A DNA stretch of 64,000 nucleotides from positions 36,557,578-36,621,577 of the forward strand of contig NC_086378.1 of the NCBI RefSeq assembly GCF_036588685.1. The letters run 5' to 3'. Below the pieces are notes generated by a model. The model ran no database searches. It worked only from the letters and a program-made list of their open reading frames with translations, and had not been told where the DNA came from. Position numbers and translations under genes: made by a program. Position 1 is the stretch's first letter. Each line of letters begins with the position of its first letter. The DNA is from Mytilus trossulus (taxonomy: Eukaryota > Mollusca > Bivalvia > Mytilida > Mytilidae). This document shows positions 45,440 through 56,072 of this stretch, in pieces.

Positions 45440-45820
45440 GCATGTTGTACTGTCATACCACTGTCCCAGGTTAAGGGGAAGGATTGGGATCTTGCTAACA
45501 TGTTTAACTCCGCCATATTCTGTATGTATGTGCCTGTCCCATGTCAGTAGTTGAGTGGTTGTCGTTTGTTTATGTGTTATTTATTTGTTTTTTGTGTTCA
45601 TTATTTTTGTTTACATAAATAAGGACATTACTAGTAGTTTTCTTGTTTGAATTGTTTTACATTGTCTTTTCGGGGCATTTAATAGCTGACTATGCGGTAT
45701 AGGCTTTGCTCATTGTTAAAGGCCGTACTGTGACCTATAGTTGTTAATTTCTGTGCCATGTTGGTCTGTTGTCAGAAGTTGTCTCATTAGCAATCATACC
45801 ACATCTTCTTTTTATGAATT
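45440..45820 (+). repeat. GGCCGTAC-family interspersed repeat, longest copy
   Basis: Starts near CTGTCATACCACTGTCCCAG, includes GTCGTTTGTTTATGTGTTAT and ATAGCTGACTATGCGGTATA, and ends AATCATACCACATCTTCTTT. Related pieces: 2480-2605, 12880-13145, 50820-50960 and 56955-57180. Confidence 0.7.
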
Positions 45821-45974
45821 GTCATAAAGGTTCTTGCTGTAAAGGCTTGTGTCAAATCAGCAGTGATAATAAAACATCACAAATCATAAACTGAGGGACA
45901 ACACAGGGTAGTAGATATAGAGAACATCAAATACAGTTAAACGAACCAATCCATTGAAATCATTTATTTTATGT

Positions 45975-46141
45975 TTTAGCCGTATTTGGCACAACTTTTT
46001 GGACTTTTGGGTACTCAATGCCCTTAATCTCTGTACTTGTTTGGCTGTATTACTATTTTGAGCGTCACTGATTAGTCTTATGTAGACGAAACGTGAGTCT
46101 GGCATATAAAATTATAATTCTGGTACCTTTGATAACTATTT
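45975..46141 (+). pseudogene. Decayed hammerhead retrozyme
   Basis: TAGCCGTATTTGGCACAACT then the ribozyme region at 46061-46105, whose core reads CTGATTA and whose stem III is changed (ACGTGAGT). It ends at the family terminus GATAACTATT. Confidence 0.75.
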
Positions 46142-46274
46142 CAAAACATTGATGATCAGCTTAAACCGGTTAATCTAAATTTTATGCTTGATATTGAACA
46201 GCTATCAATTACCTTGTTTACCTGTCTTTATTTCTGTTATAATAATTCAGTAATGTCTCAGTGTATATGTACAT

Positions 46275-46497
46275 CGAAGACATTAGTTGTTTTATTATGT
46301 CGTTGCTTAAGATTATAGAACGGGAGGGGTCGAATACATTAGTTGTTTTATTATGTCGTTACTTAAGATTATAGAACGAGAGGGGTCGAAGACATTAGTA
46401 GTTTTATTATGTCGTTGCTTATGATTATAGAACGGGAGGGGTCGAAGACATTAGTTGTTTTATGATATCGTTGCTTGTGATTATATGACTGGAGGGG
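46275..46497. repeat. 56-bp minisatellite, four copies
   Basis: CGAAGACATTAGTTGTTTTA ... GATTATAGAACGGGAGGGGT recurs at 46275, 46331, 46387 and 46443, exactly 56 bp apart. The last copy is the most diverged (ATATGACTGGAGGGG). Confidence 0.92.
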
Positions 46498-46499
46498 TG

Positions 46500-48455
46500 T
46501 ACATTTATGCAGATTAAATGAAGACGATACAGCAAGTGTGTACTCTTTTAGATTGACAAAACTTACATGTTCATCCAGTTTGAAGTTTTAATAACTGTTT
46601 TTGGAAAGATTCAATCTGTTTTACCACCAAAACATCAACAAGTTTTTTTGATTTTTTTCCCTTTCGGTTTTATGCTTTATGCTTCTAATGACTTAGACAT
46701 TTTGCTCTCATTCCCATCTCCTTTCACCTATCTTCCCTCTCTCTTTTCTATATGTGATATTTCATTCTGCAATCCCCTTGTCCCATGCCAGTGTTCCAAA
46801 TGGAAAAAATATATTTAGAAATTTTACTATCTAAAAATATTATGAATATTTTTTTCCAATGAGGAATATATAAAAAGACTAATATAACAAAAAAAAACGA
46901 ATTCCAAGTAAATTCATAACAGAAGGCCATTTACCAAAAAATTGGTACCGTTAATGTTATTACAAAGGGTGCATAATTTGTACAAAGGATGATCGGAACC
47001 AACTGATCTTTAACATAAGAATTTATTCAAGATTTGCCTGATTAACTATGTAGAATATCGATTAAAGTAATGAGACCAAGTCGTATGTCGACAAAACAAA
47101 ATTTTTAAAAAAATGTGTCGCAGGTTCATTTATTAGCGTTAACCTGAAAAGTATGTTATAAGGCAACATCCGAGATAATAAGTTTGTATTGTTGAATAAT
47201 TTATTTGAAGATTAGCTTTCGAAAGCGGGTGTTATAAATAAGGATCATTAGGAGAAAATATTAATATTACATATTTCATATAACACAAGGGGGTTATACA
47301 TAGCGGGAACCAATGGCGTCTTACTGAATGATGTAATGTCATTTATTTTAACTATCATGAACGTAAGTGATGAAAAAGTAAATGATTATTTTCAGCATAA
47401 GAGCCGATGAACAGATTTACAAATATTCATAATATAGAGAATGCTGTAAAAATTACAAGTATGTCTAACTGTAAGTATTGAATGGTCAATGTGATTAAAA
47501 TGGTGTTTAAAAAGTTCTTTTCGTGTTGCTGATTGTTGCTCATCAATTTGTTCAAACTATGCAAAGACATATATTTTATGACTATAATCTTTCTGTGTTC
47601 TTATTGGCTAATAGCATAAGAAATCATCTTTAATAAATCATTATATTCACCGCGGCTTAAATCACGAGAGGTTAATATAAGATTTGGAACAACGTCCTTT
47701 TACCTAAATATAGATGTACCAACGCAACGTCAAGGAATTTTAGGTCATGAAAATTCCCGAGTTTTGTTTCTTTTTCTTCTTGTTTTCGGTGTAATTTTTC
47801 TTCTCTTTCTGTTTTAAAACAAAATTCTGTGTAATTTTTTTTAGTAATTTTTATTAAATATTCAATTCAAGAAAAATCCAAAAGCAGATGATATATTTAC
47901 TATAATAATCGTTTAGTAAATAATCAAGGATCCGTTTTAACTGTAGTGAGTATCTGAGGAAATGCTAGAAAATTGGTGAAGGACAAAAGTTATATGATAA
48001 AACAATTGTTGACTTCTGATTTCAGTTGATACTATGATTTATCAATTCAAGAGATAGGATATTCAACCTCGGCCGTTGGCCTCGGTGAATGTCATATATC
48101 TTGGTTTGTTATATAACAGTTTAATATCAGCCTGCTAAGTGGCAACTTAATCCGTGAACAATATAGGCTGGATTTAACTTCGCTTATGTTGTCCATTGGT
48201 AAAGTAAGATTTTTATCAAAATAACTGGTTAATTTATATCCGGAATATCCGGATATATGATGCTTTTAAAACTTATAGAAATCCAAAAATAGTTTGTAAG
48301 GAAACTGTGTACATGGTTGTACTCAAATATTTAGTGTGTCTGTCATTAGAATAGTGATCTGAATGTAAAGATCCTAGCTCTTAGTTGTATCTGAAAATAA
48401 TGTAACACTTGAGAGTTTCCAGTTGAATCACTAGCCCTAGGGACGTCTGCGTCTG
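46500..48455. other. Intergenic, no gene seen
   Basis: No frame with protein-like content, no splice-linked exons and no repeat shared with other parts of the window were found. Confidence 0.45.
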
Positions 48456-48459
48456 ATTT

Positions 48460-48770
48460 TTTATGTTGGTCGTCGTTCGAATTTTTCATTAATTTTTAGA
48501 AAGTTGGTGAACCAAGGGGATGTCAAAAACTTTCTTTCTAAATAAAAGTTCAACGGATAATACCAAGACCTGGTTGATAAATATTCCTTATCAACTTCGA
48601 AAATAACATACGATGGTCTTGAGTATAGATTCTGGGTACTGACGTTATTTATCATCTTAATAACTTGTTATAGTTTACTTTTATTTGTCTTTATAAAATT
48701 GAGAAAGGAAATGGGGAATGTGTCAAATAAATATTACTTTTCGGTTTCGAAATTCTCTTTTTTAGCTTAC
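48460..48770 (+). mobile_element. Penelope-like family 3 tail with a family 2 end fragment inside
   Basis: AATACCAAGACCTGGTTGAT and GATTCTGGGTACTGACGTTA mark the family 3 tail. At 48693-48726 AAAATTGAGAAAGGAAATGG interrupts it, matching the 3' terminus of the element at 505-2062; the host tail resumes TAAATATTACTTTTCGG. Confidence 0.6.
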
Positions 48771-48772
48771 CT

Positions 48773-49504
48773 GGCCCAAAGGCTACGTAAGCTTTTGTCA
48801 TCACTTTGCGTCCGTCGTCCGTCGTCGTCGTCGTCGTCTGTTACTTTTACAAAAACTTCTCCTCTGAAACTACTGGGCCAAATTAAACCAAACTTGGCCA
48901 CAATCAGCATTGGGGTATCTAGTTTATAAAATATGTCCAGGCCAACCAACTAAGATGGCCGCCATGGCTAAAAATAAAGCATAAGGGTAAAATGCAGTTT
49001 TTGGCTTAAATCTCAAAAACCCAAGCATTTAGAGCAAATCTGACATTGGGTATAATTTTTAATAAGGTCAAGATCTATTTGCCCTGTAATTTTCAGATGA
49101 ATCGGACAACCTGAAATGGTAATTTTAAGGAAATTTTGCCCGTTTTGATTATTATCTTGAATATTATTATAGATAGAGATAAACTGTGAACAGCAATAAT
49201 GTACAGCTAAGTAAGGCCTAAATATTAGTCCATATGACCAATTGATTCCCTGAGGAGTTATTGCCCTTTATAGTCAATTTTTAATAATTTTCATAAAATT
49301 TGGAAATTTCTACTAACGTTTTCCACTGTAACTACTTGGCAAAGTTTATTATAGATAGAGATAATTGTAAGCAGCAAAAATTGTCAGTAAAGTAAGATCT
49401 ACAAACACATCACCATCACCAAAACACAATTTTGTCATGAATACATCTGTGTCCTTTGTTTAATATTCACATAGACCAAGGTGAGCGACTCAGGGTCTTT
49501 AGAG
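48773..49504. repeat. Bivalve interspersed repeat with GTC microsatellite (AGCTTACCTGG...CCAAGGTGAGCG)
   Basis: Ends are weakly inverted (AGCTTACCTGG and, reversed, CGCTCACCTTGG). The left part carries TCCGTCGTCCGTCGTCGTCG. The interior has ACTACTGGGCCAAATTAAAC and two copies of TTATTATAGATAGAGATAA. I recognise this as a very common bivalve repeat; its class is not clear and it has no coding frame. Confidence 0.7.
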
Positions 49505-49800
49505 TTCAGCGGAAAATACCAAGACCTGGTTGATAAATATTCCGTATCAACTTCAATAATAATACAGGATGGTCTTGAAGTATAGATTCTGACGTTGTTT
49601 ATCTTCTTAATAACTTGTTATAAGTAACTTTTATTTGTCTTTATGAATATTTATTTTCGGTTTACTCTATTTTTTGGTGAGATCCATTTGACATGGCTCT
49701 GCGTTTCTCATCCTGTCATCGTGTAAGTGCTATGGTATATTCCTGTCTTTCGTTTATCCTAATATGCTTTGTTTTATATGTCTATTTGTGTTTTTGTTAA
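49505..49800 (+). mobile_element. Penelope-like family 3 tail, second copy
   Basis: CAGCGGAAAATACCAAGACC, ATATTCCGTATCAACTTCAA and TATCTTCTTAATAACTTGTT repeat the 48540-48690 sequence about 967 bp on; the bivalve repeat at 48773-49504 lies between. Confidence 0.65.
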
Positions 49801-49929
49801 ATATTTGTTTGTTTTTATATAAATATTAAAACTGTAACACAATGTTGACTGTTATGCCCCTATTTTTGATATTTTTACCTAGTACGTCTATTTATTTTAT
49901 TCACACATCGTTATCAATATAATTCAATT

Positions 49930-50510
49930 GTATGCGACAGTTATACAAGTCAGAGGTTTAGCTTGCTATTACACTAGGTTTAAAAAAAGAGGGACGAAAG
50001 ATACCAAAGGGACAGTCAAAGTCGTAAATCTAAAACAAACTGACAACGCCATGGCTAAAAATGAAAAAGACAAACAGAGAAACAATAGTACACATGACAC
50101 AACATAGAAAACTAAAGAATAAACAACACGAACCCCACCAAAAACTAGGGGTGATCTCAGGTGCTCCGGAAGGGTAAGCAGATCCTGCTCCACATGCGGC
50201 ACCCGTCGTGTTGCTTATGTGATTACAAATCCGGTAAATAGTCTAATTCGGTAGGTCAAATTCATGAAAGGGAAGGGGATTGTAGTTACAACGTAAGGAA
50301 CATATCCGATATCATTTGTGAAACGGTTATTCCATAACGGTCAACCAACTCGTGATGGCGTCCGTAAAATTAATCCACGATTTTCAAATTATTGTACCTA
50401 TTCAGGAATATGACAGTTGATATCCTTTTGTTTAATGTGTATGGGCTTTTGATAAGGGACTTTTCGTTTTGAATATTCCTCAGTATTTTTCTAATTTTAC
50501 TTTTTGCATG
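49930..50510. repeat. CCAGGTT repeat interrupted by a Naiad-like tail insertion
   Basis: The head TAGCTTGCTATTACACTAGG ends at about 49982. A minus-strand Naiad-like 3' piece fills 49983-50376 (CGTCCGTAAAATT at its truncated 5' end). The repeat resumes with TCCACGATTTTCAAATTATT. TTAA is present at both junctions. Confidence 0.78.
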
Positions 50511-50819
50511 AATATGGAATTGAGCGATGATCAATGTCCTCGGAGTCAAATGTCAATCGACATTGATAATAACCAAGAGGTATTAAAAAGAAGCCAAAGA
50601 GGGAAGATGATTCCATTGAGAGGTTGTTTTCATATACAATAAGTCGGAGAAAAGTAAACACTTTAGTCTTGGATTTGATTTGCGCTTTTGCATTAGTTGT
50701 TATTGACTTAGCACAACGTGTCAGTAACTGCAAGTAATTTGTGATCGGTACTTAATTTTTTGTATGTGTCGATTCAATGGTTCAAGCATTTGTCAACTGG
50801 TTTTTATAGTTTGTTCTTA

Positions 50820-50960
50820 TATTGTATTGTGACACCACTGTTCCGAGTTGGGGAAGCATGTAAACTCCGTCACATTCTGTATTTGCCTATCCCAAGTTAG
50901 AAGTCTGTAATTCAGTAGTTGTGGTTTTTACTGTTTGAAATATTAGATTTCGTTTTTTTG
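50820..50960 (+). repeat. GGCCGTAC-family repeat fragment
   Basis: GTGACACCACTGTTCCGAGT and GTAAACTCCGTCACATTCTG parallel the front of the copy at 45440-45820. A further piece is at 56955-57180. Confidence 0.5.
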
Positions 50961-51339
50961 CTTTTTGCTTTGTGCATAACATTAATTTTTCTTATTTGAA
51001 TTGTTCCTCATTTGTCATGTCGGTTGTGTTTTTATCCCTTGATATACGGACAGGAAAACTTTTACTATTTGAGAACTACTGCACTGATACCAACAGCAAA
51101 AACACCAATAACGATTTCATAAAAATGCCCGATTTGTTTTTAATATTGATAAAATATTTCTCTTGCTGTAGATTGATTTAAAAACAAAACCACAGTAGAT
51201 ACCCCAATGGTCACTTATACTGCACTTCTAATAACTTGCTCGTTTTTGTATTCATATTTTGTAGAGTTTATACGAACACTCTTCGACCAGAAAGAAACAT
51301 ATTGACAATCTATTACTTTCATGTAAAAAACCTTGTTCT

Positions 51340-51570
51340 GTTACTTGGTGCCACATGTGGAGCAGAATATGCATACCCTTCCAGAGCACCTTAGGTCATC
51401 CCAATGTTTGTGGTGCGGTTCGTTTTGCTTTGTCTCAAGTGTCTATGTTGGGTCTTGTGAACTATTATTTGTCAGTTTGTTTTTATCTTTTTTGGCCATG
51501 GCGTTGTCAGTTTATTTTCGATCTGTGAGTTTGACTTTCCCTCTGGTATCTTTCGTCCCTCCTTTACTCC
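51340..51570 (+). repeat. Naiad-like Penelope 3' tail fragment
   Basis: GGTGCCACATGTGGAGCAGA to GGTATCTTTCGTCCCTCCTT matches the tail of the element at 41844-44707 in reverse complement. Confidence 0.8.
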
Positions 51571-51740
51571 ATTACTTATTTTTAATCGATTGCTTGCATC
51601 TCTTTGTCTCATTGAACGTGTTATATAAGATACTACCGAACACATATATATGATATATGTATCTGGAATCTATGACAACCCCAACGATTACAGTTTTGTA
51701 ATATATGCAAATTCTAATTTCTCAATAGTAGAACACACTT

Positions 51741-52129
51741 TAGTAAATTATAATCATGGTACTTTTGATATCTATTTTAACCATTGGGTCGATGCCACTG
51801 CTGGTGGAAGTTTCGTCCCTGAGGGTATCACCAGCCCAGTAGTCAACATTTCGGTGTTGACATGAATATCAATCATGTGGTCATTTTTATAAATTTCCTG
51901 TTTACAAAACTTTGAATTTTTCGAAAAACTAAGGATTTTCTTATTCCAGGCATAGATTACCTTAACCGCATTTGGCACAATTTTTTCGAATTTTTTTCTT
52001 ATGCTCTTCAACTTTGAAATTGTTTGGCTTTATAAATATTTCGATTTGAGTGTCACTGATGAGTTTTATGTAGACGAAACGCGCGTCTGGCGTACTACAT
52101 TATAATCCTGGTACTTTTGATAACTATTT
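51741..52129 (+). mobile_element. Retrozyme, monomer-sized copy with intact hammerhead
   Basis: Sequence homologous to the post-ribozyme segment begins at about 51741 (position 52093 in the same copy), some 6 nt downstream of the equivalent cleavage site. It runs through the unit body to the ribozyme at 52049-52093 and ends GATAACTATT at about 52128. The internal repeat distance is 352 bp. It is non-coding; the frame read in reverse is accidental. Confidence 0.85.
52049..52093 (+). ncRNA. Hammerhead ribozyme, intact core (subfamily A)
   Basis: CTGATGA at 52056-52062 and GAAA at 52076-52079. Stem II is GTTT/AGAC with one G-U pair and an ATGT-type loop. Stem III is ACGCGCGT, with cleavage after GTC at 52087. 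Stem I pairs GTGTCA with TGGCGT using G-U wobbles. Confidence 0.85.
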
Positions 52130-52394
52130 ACAAAACCATATCGATATATGACGTTGACGTATGGCTATTGATATATGACGTTCATGATTTTTTTTTACTC
52201 AATACTGACTTTACTAATGGATGTGTACAAAAACATATAAACGCAAAACTCCCCAAGCAGTATAACGAGGATGGACAACTTAAATTGATACTACAAAAAA
52301 AGTTGAATGTCTAAATTAAAAATATTCTCAATAATATCGGCAATTCTCTACGTAATGGCAAATATTTGACAAGGTAATTTCAAATCATAAACAT

Positions 52395-52505
52395 AGACTA
52401 ATGGCAAAATCAAAAGACAAAACACATCAAACGAATGGACAACAACTGTCATATTCCTGACTAGGTACAGGCATTTTCAAATGTGGATTGCACCTGGTTT
52501 TAAAG
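52395..52505 (-). repeat. CCAGGTT repeat, minus copy
   Basis: ATGGCAAAATCAAAAGACAA, ACAACTGTCATATTCCTGAC and TGCACCTGGTTTTAAAG. A plus copy follows at 52838-52975, so the two are inverted. Confidence 0.7.
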
Positions 52506-52837
52506 CGTGTTAGTAAGTTACAGTAATGTTGTATACGAAAATTGCTGTTTACTTCGTGCTATTCGTTGGTCTGTTATACATATAGGGTATTTCAATTTTT
52601 AGATTAAGTCATTAACTGTTAGAATTATATGAGGTAAAAAGATGACAAAAATTTATTACTACATAAAACCATTACACGCATCTTAACATTATTTCCACAC
52701 GGCAAAAATTCTGGAATGGGTTTTTCCCACTTAAACATATATCATAGTATTTCTTCCGAACAGGATAAAGCGTATAGAATATATGTTGCATCTGAAACAA
52801 ATATTATGGCATTTTTTATAACAAAGTTGTCCGGGTA

Positions 52838-52975
52838 GCAAGTCAGGAATATGACAGTTGCTGTCCATTAGTTTGATGTATTTTATCATATTTTTTTTGC
52901 CATTTGAGCACGGACTATCCGTTTTGAATTTTCCTTTGAGTTCAGTACTTTTGTGATTTTAATAACTTTTTGCAT
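52838..52975 (+). repeat. CCAGGTT repeat, plus copy (3' part)
   Basis: AGTCAGGAATATGACAGTTG, TTTGAGCACGGACTATCCGT and GAGTTCAGTACTTTTGTGAT. It lies about 230 bp downstream of the end of the receptor gene at 53205-54464. Confidence 0.7.
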
Positions 52976-53204
52976 GGTGAAATTCTGTAAGACAAAACAT
53001 ACAAACATTGGCATTATGAGTATGTAATTCATTTAGATTTTTTTAAACCCTACAACGTATTTTTCAATACTCTGTTATAAACATGATATCCAAAAAAATT
53101 CGAGGTTTTATAAAATTTGAATGTGCATGCTCAATTTACAAATCTATTTAGTGAGTATGATGAAAATTATTTTGAAAAGGTTGTCCCTGCGTTTTATGTC
53201 GTTG

Positions 53205-54464
53205 CTACTGGTTCACCACTGTTGTATCTTTTTTGCAACAGAAGAGTTTCTTCATAGCTTTTCGAAGCTCTTTGAATCGAAATACATAAATGAAAGGATT
53301 TATAATACACTGAAGGGCAACAAGCAGTGCAGAAATGTTTCCTATAGCAAAAGGAAAAGAATGACCAATTCCGTCCGCAAGAAGGCATATGATCATAGGA
53401 CCATGAAGCAATAAAGTTGAACCAATGACGTATCCTGATGTAGCTAAAGCTCGAAATTCCCATTTTCTCCAAGCAATTTTTAATGCGTTTTCTTTCTTAA
53501 CTTTTCTTTCGCCTATTTCTACGTTCCTATCATTGACCTTGTCATTGCCTTCTGCGCAAAAGTTTCGAGTGTCTGAGGTTTTTCTTCTTTTTGATGAGCC
53601 ATCTGTGCAATCTATCATTTCAATTTTTACTCTTGTAGCTGATAATATCCTTGGATCCAATTCAATATCCGTGGTATTTTCTACCCTTGCATCCATCTTT
53701 TTACCGTTGAGGGAACTTTTATCTTGAGGGGATTTAACATGGCAAATACGGTCATATGTTTGATCAGAACAGAGCTCTGTTCCAATGCTACTACTTACTT
53801 CAGCAGTTGAGCCTTCCTTTTTGATATTGGATGGTGCTTTCGATAAAGGGTTGACTTTCTTCATCATGTTGGAAATAACAAGTAATATTAACGAATATAT
53901 GACAATAATTGCAAGAGAGAGACAAACAAACAGACCCGATAGTAAAGCTGCAATAATCTGGTAATTGTATGGATCGTAAAAAACACGCATATAACAAACG
54001 GTAATTTCAATTTGACGTCGTGGTACTGCAATTATACAGACAATGACATATCCATTTGTCAAGCATAATAAAATGGCGGTCATCTTCTTTTTCCATCCAT
54101 CTGAACGTGAAAGGATACCATAATTGTAAAGTTTTATCGTCAAAAACCGTTCAATACAAATCATCAAAGCAACTGTTAGTGCCATGTTCACTGAAACAAA
54201 TATAAGTGTGATTTGTGACATACACAATCCACTGAAAGCACCGCCTACCTTGTTGATAAATGCAAGCAAGAATAATGCGATGCCATACACACAATCCCCT
54301 CCGCACATTGATATTACTAACATTGTATGAGCTCTTTTTTCTAAAGTCTTAATTCCAAAAACAAAAAAGAAAACATTGACGGTGACGGTAATCAACGCCA
54401 ATGGTGCAATTATATATCCAGTAAAGCCGGTACTCACTGTGGTGGTAGTATTTGTGTCATTCAT
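53205..54464 (-). CDS. Class A GPCR with uninterrupted coding region, long ICL3
   Basis: 419 residues, complete. Sequons at Asn2 and Asn5 mark an extracellular N-terminus. TM1 about 15-38 (Asn30), TM2 47-70 (Asp57), TM3 81-104 starting at Cys81, then ERF at 105-107 in place of DRY. TM4 about 129-147, ECL2 Cys157, TM5 about 168-199. ICL3 is about 140 residues, Ser/Lys-rich, with clustered possible phosphorylation sites. TM6 about 342-364 lacks the usual CWxP and reads LHGP. TM7 ends NPFIY (389-393), then a basic helix 8 and Cys409-Cys410, likely palmitoylated. TTGTTCTTTCTTACAG immediately precedes the ATG, a good 3' splice acceptor, so a 5'-UTR exon is expected upstream. The ligand is unknown; the size and long ICL3 recall aminergic receptors, without proof. 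Confidence 0.88.
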   Translation of the reverse strand: MNDTNTTTTVSTGFTGYIIAPLALITVTVNVFFFVFGIKTLEKRAHTMLVISMCGGDCVYGIALFLLAFINKVGGAFSGLCMSQITLIFVSVNMALTVALMICIERFLTIKLYNYGILSRSDGWKKKMTAILLCLTNGYVIVCIIAVPRRQIEITVCYMRVFYDPYNYQIIAALLSGLFVCLSLAIIVIYSLILLVISNMMKKVNPLSKAPSNIKKEGSTAEVSSSIGTELCSDQTYDRICHVKSPQDKSSLNGKKMDARVENTTDIELDPRILSATRVKIEMIDCTDGSSKRRKTSDTRNFCAEGNDKVNDRNVEIGERKVKKENALKIAWRKWEFRALATSGYVIGSTLLLHGPMIICLLADGIGHSFPFAIGNISALLVALQCIINPFIYVFRFKELRKAMKKLFCCKKDTTVVNQ

Positions 54465-54480
54465 CTGTAAGAAAGAACAA
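54465..54480 (-). promoter_or_regulatory. 3' splice acceptor directly before the GPCR start codon
   Basis: On the minus strand a pyrimidine tract and CAG (TTGTTCTTTCTTACAG) end exactly at the ATG. This suggests a 5'-UTR intron and puts the promoter upstream of an unseen first exon. Confidence 0.6.
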
Positions 54481-54639
54481 AAAACGAAAAATTAATAAAA
54501 TGTAACGCAACACTTCAAATGGTTCTCATTTAATGTTCGAGAAGATTATCGTTATAACGTTATTGGAATGTAATATCCCAATTTAAGATATCGCGTAATA
54601 ATAGTTCTACGAAAACGAAAAAGTATTAACTAAAAAGTT

Positions 54640-54815
54640 GAATAAAAAAAATCTAGCGCCAAGGAAAATCACAAAGAAAAATCCATAATAAATGGCAAAA
54701 TCAAATGCTTAAACATATCTAACGAATGGAATACAACTGTCATATGCCGGAATTGGTACAGGCATTTTTTTTATGTAGAAAATGGAGAATCACACCTGGT
54801 TTTAAAGCTAGCTAA
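54640..54815 (-). repeat. CCAGGTT repeat, minus copy
   Basis: AATCACAAAGAAAAATCCAT, AATGGAATACAACTGTCATA, TTGGTACAGGCATTTTTTTT and CACCTGGTTTTAAAGCTAGC follow the reversed family order. Confidence 0.72.
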
Positions 54816-54869
54816 ACCATTCATTCCTTTTGATGTCATCTTTGACTGATGTTAGACTTATGGGTATTA

Positions 54870-55432
54870 ATTCGCCTTTTCAGAATCTAAAGGACTGTGG
54901 GTAATTTCATTGTTCGTACACTAAAATGAAAATAACATCGCGTCATTGGATGGATTTCCATTGTTTAAAACGTTTCAAACCAATAGACAACTTTCGAGTT
55001 CGATGTATTTCCGGCAAAAACTGTGGTTTTCGTGAATTTGTGCGTTAAGGTGCGTCGTCATTTCCGTTCCAATGTTGAGCAACTGGTTGGAAAACTATAA
55101 TGCTATATTTTACGAAATTGTTCGGCAAATTGAACTCTGATAATTGACAATCAGCACTGTTGTCATTAGGGGATTGTGATTAAGTACCTACAAAACAAAT
55201 ATTATATCTAGTTAATCTTACAAAATGACGATCCCTTAGACGCTTGATGAACGTAAATAGTGAAGGGATACAGGCGACCCCCTCTACCTGGTAAATGACG
55301 TCATAAAGGCACGTATAGTTAACTAGTTTTTTTCCGGCGGACGGATGAACTCGAAGGTGGTCTATTACAACGTTTTGGTGTACGCTTTTGGAAATATTAC
55401 CCAGAATGCATTAGATTCTGAAACGGCCAATT
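54870..55432. mobile_element. Foldback element carrying a consensus CRE
   Basis: The left arm (54870-55020) has TTTTCAGAATCTAA, GTGGGTAATTTC, GTACACTAAAATG, AATAGACAACTTTCGAGTTC and TTTCCGGC. The reversed right arm (55432-55335) has TTTCAGAATCTAATGCATTC, TGGGTAATATTTCC, GTACACCAAAACG, AATAGACCACCTTCGAGTTC and CCGCCGGA. The centre contains TGACGTCA at 55296-55303. No transposase frame; the frame at 55345-55596 is not protein-like. Confidence 0.6.
55296..55303. promoter_or_regulatory. Consensus cAMP-response element (TGACGTCA)
   Basis: A perfect 8-bp CRE palindrome about 830 bp upstream of the minus-strand GPCR start codon, inside the foldback element. A single site can occur by chance, so any regulatory role is unproven. 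Confidence 0.35.
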
Positions 55433-56072
55433 GTGTGTCTTTCGTTAGCTCACAAGTGGTCTTAACAAACTTAATAAAAAAAATTATAGTGAATCTGGGA
55501 AGAGGGAAAATGTTTCAAACGAAAACAGATATTGTATATGTGCAGATAGGTATATCTATACGACACCAACCGACGAAAGTAAGAGCTGAGGGTTGAGAAT
55601 CATTATGAAATCCATCAAACTCATTACAACATGGTGTGACAAATGTTGTTTATAACACATAGTTAAATTCAAGTTTTAAAATAAACATGTGACATCATAT
55701 GTAAATTGTTGGTTTTTTGTTTGTTTTATTTCATTAACAACACCTTTGGTCAAATGTGAAATTATGAACATACCAATTGTAATACCATTGTGCTTATTTA
55801 AGTAAGGTGCGTCAGAACATTCAAAATCCTGAGAATTTATAAAAGAGTGCGTCAGACAAACTACGCGAGAGACTTTTAAAGTAGATAAACCTTTATTGAA
55901 ATATTCCACAACCATCAACTAACTCGTCGTGGCGTCTGTAACTTACGAAATAATCTCGTCCAAGTAAAGTTTCAAGCGCCGGTATCTACGATCGTTATAT
56001 TATGAGATTAAAACTGAAAAGCCGCATAGGAAATTGTTAATAGTTATCAAAGGTACCAGGATTCTAATTTGT

